NCBI GenBank assembly: GCA_002327985.1
Contig: DCVM01000109.1
Location: forward strand, 1-27,046
Origin: Syntrophaceae bacterium UBA2188
GTDB taxonomy: Bacteria > Desulfobacterota > BSN033 > UBA1163
Length of the DNA stretch: 27,046 bases
Direction: 5' to 3'
Part shown: positions 7,559 to 16,518 of the stretch, in pieces
How the letters are laid out: every line of letters starts with the position of its first letter
Numbering within the stretch: position 1 is the stretch's first letter
The notes under the pieces: generated by a model
The model's database searches: none
Told to the model about the DNA's origin: nothing
What the model saw: the letters and a program-made list of their open reading frames with translations, nothing else
Program-made: the position numbers and the translations under genes

Positions 7559-8431
7559 ATGTTTGGTCAGTTGATTGTGAGTGGTTTGGCGGTGGGAGCA
7601 TGTTATGCCCTGCTGGCTATCGCCATGGTCATTATCTACAAAAGCTCTGAGGTTCTTAACTTCGCTCAGGGAGAAATGGCCATGGTCAGTACGTTTGTGG
7701 CCTTTATGCTTCTTGACGCTTACCATGTTCCTTTTCCGTGGGCGGCTGCCCTCACCTTTTTATTTGCTATCCTTTTAGGCATTTTCTTTGAAATTGTCTT
7801 TTTGAGGCAAGCCAAAGATCCAACAGTAATAGGACTCATCATCATCACCCTCGGTTTCGAAATGGTTCTGATGGGATTTGCCGGGTGGAAATGGGGGCCG
7901 GATCAAAGGTCATTCCCCTTTCCAATTTCAAATATAGAGGCCTACAATTTTTATGGTCTCATTATCAGCAAGATCAACTTCTGGACTATTTTAATCACTC
8001 TCGTTCTGATGTTTATTCTCTTCCTGTTTTTCCGCTACACCAAATTGGGGATTGCCATGAGGGCGACTCAACAGAACCAACTGGCCGCTCGGGTCATGGG
8101 AATCCGTACCAAATGGATTCTTTCCTTCACCTGGGCCATCAGTTCCATTGTTGGGGCAGTGGCTGGAATGCTTATCGCAGCTCTGGGCATACTTGATCCT
8201 CCCATGATGATGGACCCTCTTCTAAAGGGATTTGCCTCCGCAGTCTTAGGAGGAATGACAAGTTTGCCTGGCACGGCGGTCGGTGGGGCAATGTTAGGGA
8301 TCATCGAAAATTTATTTGGAGGATATGTTTCTTTAGCCTTTAAATCCGCCGTGGCTTTTATCATCATTATATTAATGCTGTGCATCAAACCAAGTGGACT
8401 GTTAGCAAAGCATTATGTCAAGAAAGTTTAG
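7559..8431 (+). CDS. livH: ABC transporter permease, LivH type
   Basis: The 290-residue partner permease of LivM. Hydrophobic segments alternate with short loops through the whole chain (about eight). Family landmarks are VLNFAQGEMAM (32-42) and the coupling-loop stretch MRATQQNQLAARVMGI near residue 167. The GGGGAAG ribosome site precedes the ATG by about six bases. It follows livM after 131 bp that contain a dyad repeat, and precedes binding protein 1 by 51 bp, so it is clearly part of the liv operon. Confidence 0.93.
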   Translation: MFGQLIVSGLAVGACYALLAIAMVIIYKSSEVLNFAQGEMAMVSTFVAFMLLDAYHVPFPWAAALTFLFAILLGIFFEIVFLRQAKDPTVIGLIIITLGFEMVLMGFAGWKWGPDQRSFPFPISNIEAYNFYGLIISKINFWTILITLVLMFILFLFFRYTKLGIAMRATQQNQLAARVMGIRTKWILSFTWAISSIVGAVAGMLIAALGILDPPMMMDPLLKGFASAVLGGMTSLPGTAVGGAMLGIIENLFGGYVSLAFKSAVAFIIIILMLCIKPSGLLAKHYVKKV

Positions 8432-8482
8432 AGTTATGAGTGAAGAGTTATCCCATTAGAAATCTAAAAAAGGAGGAAAAAA

Positions 8483-9664
8483 ATGTTGAAGAAAAATTTA
8501 ACTTTTATCGGAGTGTTGATGGTAATGGTTTTTTTAATTGCAGCGCCAGCCACAGCTCAAAAGGTTCGTGGCGTCACCGATACGGAGATTCTCGTTGGTC
8601 AATGGGGGCCACAGACGGGACCGGCTGCTCCGTGGGGCGCCGTGGCCAGGGGAACAGACCTATTGTTTAAGATCATTAACGAAGAGGGTGGAATTCACGG
8701 AAGAAAATTTAAATATTATCTTCGTGACGACTCTTACCAGCCAGCTAAAACAAAAGCCATTGCAAAAGAATTTGTAGAACAAATTGGCGTATTTGCTGTA
8801 GTAGGAGGGATAGGTGTTGCCACAGGTATGACCGCAAGAGATTATCTTATGGAAAACAAAGTTCCTTGGTATGCTCCAATTACAGGGGTTTATGAGTGGA
8901 TTTCCCCCATTCAAAAATACCTGTTCGCCCAGTATCCTCTCTATGATGACGAGGCATTTAACTTGACAGGCTATCTTCACGAAAAGTTAGGATATAAAAA
9001 AATCGCCATGTTCTATCAGAACGATGACTATGGAAAACAGGGAGCTCAAGGGGTAGAGCGGTATCTTTTGAGAAAAAAGATCAGCCTCGTTGCTAAGGTT
9101 TCGGCCGAAATGACAGATAGGGATTTGAGCACTCATGCTCTGAAGCTTAAAAATTCCGGTGCTGAAGCCGTCATCATGTGGACAATGCCTACTCATGCAG
9201 CTTTGATTTTAGCGGAAAGCGCTAAAATCGGCTTCAAACCCCAATGGGCCACCAGCAATACCCTTTCTGATTCAGCCCTCATGATGCAAATCACGAAGGG
9301 TTTATGGGCTGGAATGATAAATTCTTTCGCTCTCGAATTACCGGACTCCAATCTTCCATTGATGGTGAAGTATAGAGAATGGCATAAAAAATTAGCGCCT
9401 CAGGAGAGATGGGGTACGTTCTATTATGCAGGGATCGCCTTTGCCGAACCATTTGTTGAAGGAGTAAGAAGAGCTGGAAGAGATTTAACAGCGGATAACT
9501 GGGTGAAAGCCATGGAAACTTTGAAAGATTGGAAGGGAATTAGTTCACCCATTACCTTTACCAACCCCATGGATAGACAGGGAGGCAAACACGTATTCTA
9601 TGGCAAGGTCAAACCAGATGGGAATATTGAAAGGCTCACGGACTGGATAAGAATCACAAAATAA
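8483..9664 (+). CDS. Periplasmic substrate-binding protein 1 of the Liv-type importer
   Basis: The 393-residue type I periplasmic binding protein (Peripla_BP_6 / LivJ-like fold) delivers ligand to LivHMGF. It has a Sec signal peptide (residues 1-25, cleavage predicted after ATA) and no lipobox cysteine. The mature part begins VRGVTDTEILVGQWGPQTG and contains NEEGGIHGRKFKYYLRDD and FYQNDDYGKQG, as in uncharacterised ABC binding proteins of this subfamily. A perfect AGGAGG precedes the ATG. The mature protein is about 86% identical, by hand alignment, to the protein encoded at 11798-12976. Near-identical binding proteins sharing one permease usually widen or tune substrate range (family knowledge). 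The ligand is unknown. Confidence 0.92.
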   Translation: MLKKNLTFIGVLMVMVFLIAAPATAQKVRGVTDTEILVGQWGPQTGPAAPWGAVARGTDLLFKIINEEGGIHGRKFKYYLRDDSYQPAKTKAIAKEFVEQIGVFAVVGGIGVATGMTARDYLMENKVPWYAPITGVYEWISPIQKYLFAQYPLYDDEAFNLTGYLHEKLGYKKIAMFYQNDDYGKQGAQGVERYLLRKKISLVAKVSAEMTDRDLSTHALKLKNSGAEAVIMWTMPTHAALILAESAKIGFKPQWATSNTLSDSALMMQITKGLWAGMINSFALELPDSNLPLMVKYREWHKKLAPQERWGTFYYAGIAFAEPFVEGVRRAGRDLTADNWVKAMETLKDWKGISSPITFTNPMDRQGGKHVFYGKVKPDGNIERLTDWIRITK

Positions 9665-9669
9665 TAATC

Positions 9670-9828
9670 AGTGCAAATTGCAAAATTAGCAGTGATCAAT
9701 GATCAATTAAATAGGTGATTGGTGTTGGTGAATCAAAAAATAGTCACCAACACCGACCACCAACTTAGGTGTGTTCTTTTAGACTGCTAACTTTACATTG
9801 TTAACTTTTCAATGCTAATTGATCATTC
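9670..9828. repeat. Intergenic foldback element with central hairpin
   Basis: GGTGTTGGTGA (9721-9731) pairs perfectly with TCACCAACACC (9744-9754) around a 12-nt loop. The flanks are weakly inverted as well: TTAGCAGTGATCAATGATCA near 9686-9705 against CTAATTGATCATT near 9817-9829. It fills the 170-bp gap between binding protein 1 and livG and may attenuate or stabilise the message between them. Confidence 0.55.
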
Positions 9829-9834
9829 TTATTT

Positions 9835-10620
9835 ATGGACTCTATCCTCAAAACAGAAAACCTGACGATCTCTTTTGGCGGCATCAAAGCGCTGAACAAC
9901 GTAAGCTTTGAAGTGGAGAAAGGGGCCATCTATTCCATCATCGGACCCAATGGGGCCGGGAAGACCACCATCTTCAATTGCATCAGCGGAATTTATCAAC
10001 CTAATTCTGGAAAGCTCTTCTTCAAAGGAGAGGACATTACCTATTTGAAACCTTACCAGGTGGCAAAAAAAGGAATTGCCAGGACATTTCAGAACATTGA
10101 ACTCTTCTCTCACATGTCCACCATGGATAACCTCATGCTCGGTCGTCACCTTCACATGAAGACAGGGGTCTGGAGGGGAGCCACATTCCTTTACAAGGGC
10201 TCCAAGGCAGCTAACGAAGAGATTTTGAACAGAGAAAAGGTGGAAGAAGTCATCGACTTTCTTGAGCTTCAGGCCGCAAGAAATCAGTTTGTAATCAATC
10301 TACCCTACGGAACTCGAAAACTGGTGGAGCTCGGTCGCGCCTTAGCTTTGGAGCCAGAAGTCATCCTTCTTGACGAACCTTCGGCCGGAATGAACATGGA
10401 AGAAAAAGGGGATTTAATGTTCTCGATTCAGGATATTCGGGACGATCTTGGCATCACGGTTCTCCTTGTGGAACATGACATGAACCTGATCATGGACATT
10501 TCTGACAGAATCCTAGCCTTGAATTTCGGAGAGAGAATCGCAGAAGGCTTACCGGAAGAGATTCAAAAGCACCCAGAGGTTCTTAAGGCTTATCTGGGTG
10601 AGGAGGAAAAGGTTGCTTAG
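9835..10620 (+). CDS. livG: ABC transporter ATP-binding protein, LivG type
   Basis: One of the two ATPases that power LivHM. The 261-residue protein carries Walker A GPNGAGKT (37-44), a Q-loop glutamine at 86 (ARTFQN), a degenerate signature LPYGTRKLVELGRAL (156-170) as usual for LivG, Walker B VILLDEPSAG (176-185) and the switch histidine H214 in VEHD. It ends with the LivG-type KAYLGE. The ATG at 9835 lacks a clear ribosome site, so coupling or a structured leader from the preceding repeat may matter. It is followed by foldback copy B and livF. Confidence 0.95.
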   Translation: MDSILKTENLTISFGGIKALNNVSFEVEKGAIYSIIGPNGAGKTTIFNCISGIYQPNSGKLFFKGEDITYLKPYQVAKKGIARTFQNIELFSHMSTMDNLMLGRHLHMKTGVWRGATFLYKGSKAANEEILNREKVEEVIDFLELQAARNQFVINLPYGTRKLVELGRALALEPEVILLDEPSAGMNMEEKGDLMFSIQDIRDDLGITVLLVEHDMNLIMDISDRILALNFGERIAEGLPEEIQKHPEVLKAYLGEEEKVA

Positions 10621-10631
10621 AAAAAAGAACG

Positions 10632-10786
10632 TGACTAACGTTTGTCGTTGTCGAAGCTCGTATCGATGCTCGTCTATTGATGCTGGAAATTCGAGCTTCT
10701 TTCTGTACCAGCCTCTTGCTTCGATACGAGCATCGTCACCCATAACCGTTGGCCGATCTATCCAGACGGGCTTCGTAGCCTTAACC
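10632..10786 (-). repeat. Foldback repeat family FB1, copy B
   Basis: It contains GTTGTCGAAGCTCGTATCGA (about 10646-10665), CTTGCTTCGATACGAGCATCG near 10718-10738 and one outer arm ACGGGCTTCGTAGCCTTAAC (10766-10785). It aligns with copy A in the same orientation but lacks the left outer arm. It lies between livG and livF inside the operon. Confidence 0.7.
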
Positions 10787-10828
10787 CATAAACATGCATT
10801 AATATTTTAGTCGATCATAGGTGAAAAG

Positions 10829-11596
10829 TTGCTTAAAGTTAAAAATATAGAGACGCTCTATGGGTTAATTATGGCGATTAGAGGAGTTTCCTTGGAAGTC
10901 CAGGAAGGTCAGATCGCCGCCATCCTGGGAGCCAATGGCGCGGGGAAAACCACGATTCTGAAGACCATTATGGGACTTCTGGAGGATCAACCTGACAAAG
11001 GAACTATTGAATTTCTCGAAAAAAGGATTGATGGAAAGGACGCAGAGGAAATTGTTCACCTGGGAATTTCCTATGTGCCGGAGGGGAGAGAAGTCTTTCC
11101 AGAATTAAGTGTCGATGAAAATCTGAAGATGGGAGCCTATACCCGGAAGGATAAAAAAGGGGTGAAGGAAGATTTCGAGCGGGTGATCACCCACTTTCCT
11201 ATTCTCAGTCAGAGGAAAAATCAGTGGGCGGGTACGCTAAGCGGAGGAGAGCAGCAAATGCTCGCCATTGGCAGGGCGCTGATGACCCGGCCAAAACTTT
11301 TGATGATGGATGAGCCCTCACTGGGATTGTCTCCCATCCTGGTTCAGGAAATCTTCAGAATCATCAAAACGATCAATGCGGAAGGGACAACCATCCTTCT
11401 CGTTGAGCAAAATGCAAAGATGGCTTTGAAGATCTCGAGTTACGCCTTTGTGCTCGAAAATGGGAGAATTGTCGCCGCCAATATCCCTGATGTCCTTTTA
11501 GAAGATGAGGATGTGAAAGAATTCTACCTGGGTATTCGATCAGAGGAATCGATGAAAGGATACCAGAGGTGGAAAAAGAAGAAACGCTGGCGTTAA
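10829..11596 (+). CDS. livF: ABC transporter ATP-binding protein, LivF type
   Basis: The second ATPase of the importer, 255 residues. Walker A GANGAGKT is at 34-41 and the signature LSGGEQQ at 137-143, with Walker B LLMMDEPS at 157-164. As usual for LivF, the Q-loop position reads VPEGREVF and the switch histidine is replaced by Gln194 (VEQN). The start is a TTG at 10829 behind an AGGTGA site; no in-frame ATG fits. The chain runs about 20 residues past the usual YLG end into a basic tail (KGYQRWKKKKRWR). From memory, similar tails occur in LivF homologues next to acyl-CoA ligases in anaerobes. Confidence 0.95.
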   Translation: MLKVKNIETLYGLIMAIRGVSLEVQEGQIAAILGANGAGKTTILKTIMGLLEDQPDKGTIEFLEKRIDGKDAEEIVHLGISYVPEGREVFPELSVDENLKMGAYTRKDKKGVKEDFERVITHFPILSQRKNQWAGTLSGGEQQMLAIGRALMTRPKLLMMDEPSLGLSPILVQEIFRIIKTINAEGTTILLVEQNAKMALKISSYAFVLENGRIVAANIPDVLLEDEDVKEFYLGIRSEESMKGYQRWKKKKRWR

Positions 11597-11598
11597 AT

Positions 11599-11626
11599 GT
11601 AGGGAACGCATATATGCGTTCCCTAC
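11599..11626. repeat. 28-bp perfect palindrome after livF
   Basis: GTAGGGAACGCATA is followed directly by its exact reverse complement, TATGCGTTCCCTAC, starting two bases after the livF stop codon. No T-run follows, so it is a stem-loop of a dispersed palindrome type rather than a standard terminator. It could cap the 3' end of the livM-livF message. Confidence 0.7.
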
Positions 11627-11797
11627 GTCATCCTTCTGGTTAGGGGAGGCTGAAGTCGCTCCCACCCCGTTTGAGTGAGGGGTAACATGGAACCCTCACA
11701 ATTTCATTCAAATCTTCTTATTTTTTTGATATCATACCAAAAACTTTGATTCCTCCCTCCCGATAAATCATTCACCTTGAAGAAAGGAGAGCGAAAA

Positions 11798-12976
11798 ATG
11801 ATTCAACGAACCTTCGTCCCCATTTGTTCATTCGTTCTTATCATACTTTCCATCACCCTCCCGGTCTCAGCCCAACAGGTTCGCGGTGTGACCGACACGG
11901 AAATACTCGTTGGTCAATGGGGACCCCAGACTGGACCCGCGGCACCCTGGGGTGCTGTTGCCCGAGGAACGGATCTGTTCTTTAAAATCATTAATGAAGA
12001 GGGAGGCATTCACGGAAGAAAATTTAAATATTATCTTCGTGACGACTCCTACCAGCCAGCTAAAACAAAAGCCATTGCAAAAGAATTTGTAGAGCAGATC
12101 GGTGTCTTTGCCGTGGTTGCAGGAGTAGGTGTGGCCACGGGGATGACGGCTCGAGATTACTTGATGGAAAACAAGATGCCTTGGTACGGACCGGTCACCG
12201 GAGTTTATAACTGGATTCAACCTTTTCAAAAATATTTATTTGCCCTGTATCCTCTCTTTGATGATGAAGCCTATAATCTGACAGGATACCTTTATGAAAA
12301 ATTGGGTTATAAGAAGATTGGTCTGTTCTATCAAAACGATGATTACGGCAAACAGGGAACAATAGGGGTAGAGCGGTATCTCAAAGATAAGGAGATCGAT
12401 CTGGTCGCCAAGGTTTCGGCCGAAGTCACGGATCGGGATCTGGGCACCCATGCTCTCAAGCTGAAGAAATCTGGCGCCCAAGCAGTGATTATGCTGACAA
12501 TGCCTACCCATGCGGCTTTGATTTTGAGCGAAACAGCTAAGATTGGTTTTAAGCCCCAATGGGCCACCAGCAATACTCTTTCCGATTCAGCCTTAATGAT
12601 GCAAATTACAAAGGGGTTATGGGTTGGGATGATCAATTCGTTCTTTTCGGAATTACCCGATTCGAACCATCCCTTAATGGTAAAATACCGGGAAGCGCAT
12701 AAGAAATTAGCCCCTCAGGAGAGATGGGGACTCTTTTACTATGCAGGGATTGGCTTTGCCGAACCCTTTGTTGAAGGGGTGAGGAGAGCGGGAAGGAATT
12801 TAACACCCGACTCTTGGGTGAAGGCCATGGAGACCTTGAAGGATTGGCAGGGTATCGGTGTCCCTGTCACTTATGGTCCCATGGAGAGGCAGGGAGGAAA
12901 ACACGTCTTTTACGGGAAGGTCCGCCCGGATGGGAGCTGTGAGAGGCTCACCGATTGGATCAAAATCACCAAATAA
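11798..12976 (+). CDS. Periplasmic substrate-binding protein 2 of the Liv-type importer
   Basis: Paralogue of binding protein 1 (about 86% identity over the mature part by hand count). It has a different signal peptide (residues 1-25 from the ATG, cleavage after VSA) and one deleted residue near the C-terminus. I chose the ATG at 11798 because the AAGGAG site (11783-11788) fits it; the open frame also reaches back to a TTG at 11777. Differences concentrate in residues facing the cleft region and the second lobe (for example WTMPTH versus LTMPTH, and YEWISPIQ versus YNWIQPFQ), so ligand preference may differ. It is last in the liv gene set, 201 bp after livF. A separate promoter is possible but none is convincing. 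Confidence 0.92.
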   Translation: MIQRTFVPICSFVLIILSITLPVSAQQVRGVTDTEILVGQWGPQTGPAAPWGAVARGTDLFFKIINEEGGIHGRKFKYYLRDDSYQPAKTKAIAKEFVEQIGVFAVVAGVGVATGMTARDYLMENKMPWYGPVTGVYNWIQPFQKYLFALYPLFDDEAYNLTGYLYEKLGYKKIGLFYQNDDYGKQGTIGVERYLKDKEIDLVAKVSAEVTDRDLGTHALKLKKSGAQAVIMLTMPTHAALILSETAKIGFKPQWATSNTLSDSALMMQITKGLWVGMINSFFSELPDSNHPLMVKYREAHKKLAPQERWGLFYYAGIGFAEPFVEGVRRAGRNLTPDSWVKAMETLKDWQGIGVPVTYGPMERQGGKHVFYGKVRPDGSCERLTDWIKITK

Positions 12977-13268
12977 TCGTCACCTTCGAACCATTAAAAT
13001 ACTACTTGTGTTTGGGCTACGGTTACGAAGCCAGTTTCAGTTATTGGTAACGGTTACAAAAACTGGGTTTCCGGTGACGATGCTGGTATCGAAGCAGGAA
13101 TCTCGAAACTTGAAGCTCGAGTATCCAGCATCGACATACGAGCCTCGATACGAGCCTCTACAACGACAAACGTCAATTTCAATTTAACGATACGGGCATC
13201 TTAGCCCTGGCCGTATAACGAATGACTTATTTTCTTGGATATTTGTTTATTATTTGGTGCTTGATTTA
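12977..13268. other. Gap between converging genes, filled by foldback copy C
   Basis: The stops of binding protein 2 and the long-chain acyl-CoA synthetase face each other across 292 bp. Foldback copy C lies between them and is the only strong secondary structure available to end either transcript. Confidence 0.55.
13014..13212 (+). repeat. Foldback repeat family FB1, copy C
   Basis: The longest copy together with A. Its ends are GGGCTACGGTTACGAAGCC (13014-13032) and ACGGGCATCTTAGCCCTGG (13192-13210). The core reads GGTGACGATGCTGGTATCGA to about 13091 and contains CTTGAAGCTCGAGTATCCAG. Weak similarity with copy D extends further left to about 12987 (CGAACCAT-N-AAAATACTAC). Confidence 0.75.
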
Positions 13269-15077
13269 TTACCCTCCTGACTTATACATCTTCTCAATAA
13301 TATCTTTATAGGTCTCATTGATAAACTTCCGCTTCACCTTCATGGTGGGTGTTACCTCACCATCTTCCTCATAAAGTCTTTTTGGGATAATGGTAAATTT
13401 TTTAACCTGCTCCACTTGGGCAAGCGTCTTGTTCACCCGATCCACTTCTTTTTGAATCAGTTGTTTAATTTCCGGAGCCTGTGTGAGGCTGGAATAAGTT
13501 CCGAATTGGATTTTATTATCCTGAGCATATTTGATCACCGTTTCTTCGTCGATGGCGATGAGGGCAGCAAGAAATTTCTTCCGATCCCCAATCACGATGG
13601 CATCATTGATATAAGGGCTGAACTTGAGTTGATTCTCAATATTCTGAGGAGCAATGTTTTTCCCACCTGCCGTAATGATCAAATCCTTCTTCCGATCGGT
13701 GATCTTTAAGAATCCGTCCTCGTCCAGTTCTCCCACGTCACCTGAATAAAGCCAACCGTCTTTGAGCGTCTCTGCCGTGGCTTCAGGGTTCTTAAAATAA
13801 CCTTTGAACACGCCAGGACCTTTTACCAGGATCTCACCATCCGGAGCAATCTTCACATCCACCCCTGGCAGGGGTTGTCCAACCCGACCAATCTTAAGTC
13901 GGCCCTTGCGGCTAACCGTGGTGACACCCGTACCCTCTGTCTGACCATATCCCTCGATGAGTGGAAGGCCTAAGGCATTGAAGAATTTCAGGACATCGGG
14001 TGAAATGGGAGCTGCTCCGGAATAGGCGACCCGCACACGGTCAAATCCCAGCCGCTCCTTGAGCTTCCGAAAAACCGCCAAATAAGCGGCTGAGTAAGCC
14101 AATTTTAAGTAGGGAGGAATAGGCTTAAAATTCAATTTTAACCCAGCATATTTCATTCCAATCCCCATACATGCTTTAAAGACTTGACGCTTAAACCAGG
14201 TGGCATCCGACATCCGAATCATAATGCCGGAAGCGTATTTTTCCCAGATTCGAGGGACGCCACAGGTGACGGTTGGAGAAACTTCTTTCATATTATCCAT
14301 CACCGTATCCGGACTCTCGATGAAATTGCAGACCGTCCCGAAACGGACATTGACCATCACTGTGAAGAGTTGTTCGAAGATATGACACAAAGGCAGGTAA
14401 GAAAGGGTCTCATCCCCATCTTTGATGGGATTGGCATTGACCATGGCCTCACTCATATAGAGAAGATTGCTATGAGTAAGCATCGCCCCCTTGGGAGGGC
14501 CTGTCGTCCCGGAGGTGTAAATGAGGACGGCTAAATCATCAAGCTTGACTTCATACACGCGTTGCTCAAAGAGCCCTGGATTTTTTGCATCAAACTCTTT
14601 TCCAAGCTTTAACAGGTCATCAAAGCTCATCAATAGGGGGTCTTTGTAACGTTTCAAACCCTCCATCTCGATGACAATGACCTTTTCCAGAGTAGGAGTG
14701 TCTTTTCTGAACTTAAGAGTCTTATCGAATTGCTCTTCATTTTCTGCAATATAGAATCTCGATCCAGAGTTCTGGACAATATATCCACATTGCTCCGCCG
14801 CATTCGTTGTATAAACGCCTGCAGTGACTCCTCCGGCAGACATAATTCCAAAATCAGAATAGACCCACTCCGGTCGGTTCTCACTGATGATGGAAACGCA
14901 CTCTCCTTTCTTGAGGCCAAGGCTGATGAGCCCCATGGCGACCTGCCTCACCTTTTCTCCATACTGAGCCCAGGTGACATCGTGCCAAATCCCATAATCT
15001 TTGTGTCGCAAGGCCACTCGATTGGGTTCCTCTTTGACATGTTTCTGAAAATAAGTGAGAAGGGTTTCGTTACTCAT
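13269..15077 (-). CDS. Long-chain fatty acid-CoA ligase (AMP-forming)
   Basis: Cytoplasmic or membrane-associated enzyme that activates long-chain fatty acids with ATP and CoA. From the ATG at 15077 (602 aa) the ATP loop YTSGTTGPPKG is at 187-197, YGQTEGTG at 377-384, SGD at 445-447 and GGKNIAPQNIE at 471-481, which is typical of the bacterial FAA1-like long-chain ligases. The frame stays open to 15242, but AGGAGA sits seven bases before the 15077 ATG and the upstream extension would overlap the DUF362 gene. It is the last gene of the minus-strand set and lies 118 bp after DUF362. It is only distantly related to the ligase at 1301, so the window has two different activation enzymes. Confidence 0.92.
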   Translation of the reverse strand: MSNETLLTYFQKHVKEEPNRVALRHKDYGIWHDVTWAQYGEKVRQVAMGLISLGLKKGECVSIISENRPEWVYSDFGIMSAGGVTAGVYTTNAAEQCGYIVQNSGSRFYIAENEEQFDKTLKFRKDTPTLEKVIVIEMEGLKRYKDPLLMSFDDLLKLGKEFDAKNPGLFEQRVYEVKLDDLAVLIYTSGTTGPPKGAMLTHSNLLYMSEAMVNANPIKDGDETLSYLPLCHIFEQLFTVMVNVRFGTVCNFIESPDTVMDNMKEVSPTVTCGVPRIWEKYASGIMIRMSDATWFKRQVFKACMGIGMKYAGLKLNFKPIPPYLKLAYSAAYLAVFRKLKERLGFDRVRVAYSGAAPISPDVLKFFNALGLPLIEGYGQTEGTGVTTVSRKGRLKIGRVGQPLPGVDVKIAPDGEILVKGPGVFKGYFKNPEATAETLKDGWLYSGDVGELDEDGFLKITDRKKDLIITAGGKNIAPQNIENQLKFSPYINDAIVIGDRKKFLAALIAIDEETVIKYAQDNKIQFGTYSSLTQAPEIKQLIQKEVDRVNKTLAQVEQVKKFTIIPKRLYEEDGEVTPTMKVKRKFINETYKDIIEKMYKSGG

Positions 15078-15195
15078 AGCTTTCTCTCCTGATATATAAA
15101 ACTCGTTTCTATGGAAACCTTTATAGGATATCACCCTTGAGCCTTTAGGGCAAGTATTGATTTTCTCGTGAGAGCTCAGGTTCTTCTTCACCTTT

Positions 15196-16518
15196 CTAAA
15201 TGATCTGATAAAAAGATTCTTCGAACCCGGGCTTCCCTTCAAATCTCTTCATGAAAAATCTGGCATCCATGTCCATATTCTCAAAGAAGGTTGGGCTCAC
15301 ATCAATGCCTGCCTGCTGAAGGGCTTTCATGGCTTCCTTCAAATCTGGAGGGCACCCTTTTACAGCAATCATCTCCTGGATATCGGCATTGTTTTTGTTG
15401 GCTTGAACCATACACTTTCCGATCAGGATGGTCTTCTTTTTTCCGGGGGTGGGTTTCATAATCTTTCCGGTCAGTATTTCCACATCATCCCAGGGTTTTT
15501 CTCTCCATGCATCGGCAATCGCCCTGAGAAGTATTGTCGTGAACCCTGAGCAATAGGTGCATATCGTATGATCATACTTCCGATAGGAAAGGCCTTTAAT
15601 TCCCAATTTTTCAAAGGGCTTGGGGAGGTTTCCGTCGTCCGTGTAGGGAAAGGCATATTCGTGGCGGGAAGTGACAGCCTCGATTCTTTCTCCCACCACC
15701 TCCACATCCGATAAATCAATGGGCCTCCCAAAATCCTTGGCTGCATGGACCAGATGGGGAACCTCATGTGGATCGTATCCCAGGACTTTTGCTCCCACCT
15801 TATCGGCGGAGAAGATGTCAGAGGACGCGATCAGAATATTGCTCCTCCTGAGCTTTCCTTCAAAATAAGGTCCCCTCTCCGTGGTGTAGATCCCATCGAG
15901 AAGGGTGAAACAAGGAGGAATTCTGTTCGCCAGCCTGGCGATCATATAATTTAAATCCTTTTTCGGATTCGGGCTGTGACATTTCTTTCGTGAAGGGACA
16001 TCGATCAGACCCTTGAGATTCTTTATCCCAAGGCTGACAACGGCTTGGGAGTGTGTCTTGAGAACAGGGAGGTCGACCAAGAAGTCACTCTGGAGGATAT
16101 CTTCATTGAAGTTGAGCACGACGCCAGCCCCCAGGTCAATCTTCTTAAAAGGTCTTTCAAAAACATTGAGGACTTTTACACCGTAACGCTTTTTTAAAAC
16201 ATTGTAACCGAGGCTCTCGAAGGCATGAGCATGGGTCTCCGGATCCCTTGGATCATAGGTTGCAATCCCTTCCAAAATGGTGATCTCATCAATCCCACGC
16301 TCTTTGAGAAGGATCACCATGTCTTCGACAACACGGGATGTTGTCAGCACTCCCCATTTTGGGAAAGGGATGTGACGGGTCCAAAAGACAATGTTGGGTT
16401 TAATGGAAACCTTTGCTTTTTTGGGTAAATGGTCCAGACCATGAGATAAATCAACTGCCTTGCGAACCGATTCCAGAGGGTTCTCGAAACGCACAATTGC
16501 AACAATTCGTTTTTCCAT
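15196..16518 (-). CDS. DUF362 family protein with C-terminal cysteines
   Basis: A protein of about 440 residues with the DUF362 core: VSIKPNIV near 37, DFLVDLPVLKTH near 145 and SLGIKNLKGLID near 162. The C-terminal third adds CTYC (residues 320-323) and single cysteines near 369 (GKCMVQ) and 389 (KGCPP), possible metal or Fe-S ligands. The family has no settled biochemical role; many members occur with ferredoxin domains in anaerobes. I use the ATG at 16518, six bases after GAAGGG, instead of a TTG two codons upstream. It sits between an Old Yellow Enzyme / nitronate monooxygenase pair and a CoA ligase, so a redox role on CoA-linked substrates is possible (inference). Confidence 0.8.
   Translation of the reverse strand: MEKRIVAIVRFENPLESVRKAVDLSHGLDHLPKKAKVSIKPNIVFWTRHIPFPKWGVLTTSRVVEDMVILLKERGIDEITILEGIATYDPRDPETHAHAFESLGYNVLKKRYGVKVLNVFERPFKKIDLGAGVVLNFNEDILQSDFLVDLPVLKTHSQAVVSLGIKNLKGLIDVPSRKKCHSPNPKKDLNYMIARLANRIPPCFTLLDGIYTTERGPYFEGKLRRSNILIASSDIFSADKVGAKVLGYDPHEVPHLVHAAKDFGRPIDLSDVEVVGERIEAVTSRHEYAFPYTDDGNLPKPFEKLGIKGLSYRKYDHTICTYCSGFTTILLRAIADAWREKPWDDVEILTGKIMKPTPGKKKTILIGKCMVQANKNNADIQEMIAVKGCPPDLKEAMKALQQAGIDVSPTFFENMDMDARFFMKRFEGKPGFEESFYQII

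Noticed and set aside
10598..10810. Open frame across the livG-livF gap
   Set aside because: It overlaps the livG end and then reads through foldback copy B; no sign of a real protein.
15078..15242. N-terminal extension of the long-chain acyl-CoA synthetase
   Set aside because: The extra 55 residues are not typical of the family, overlap the DUF362 gene, and the internal ATG at 15077 has a good ribosome site.
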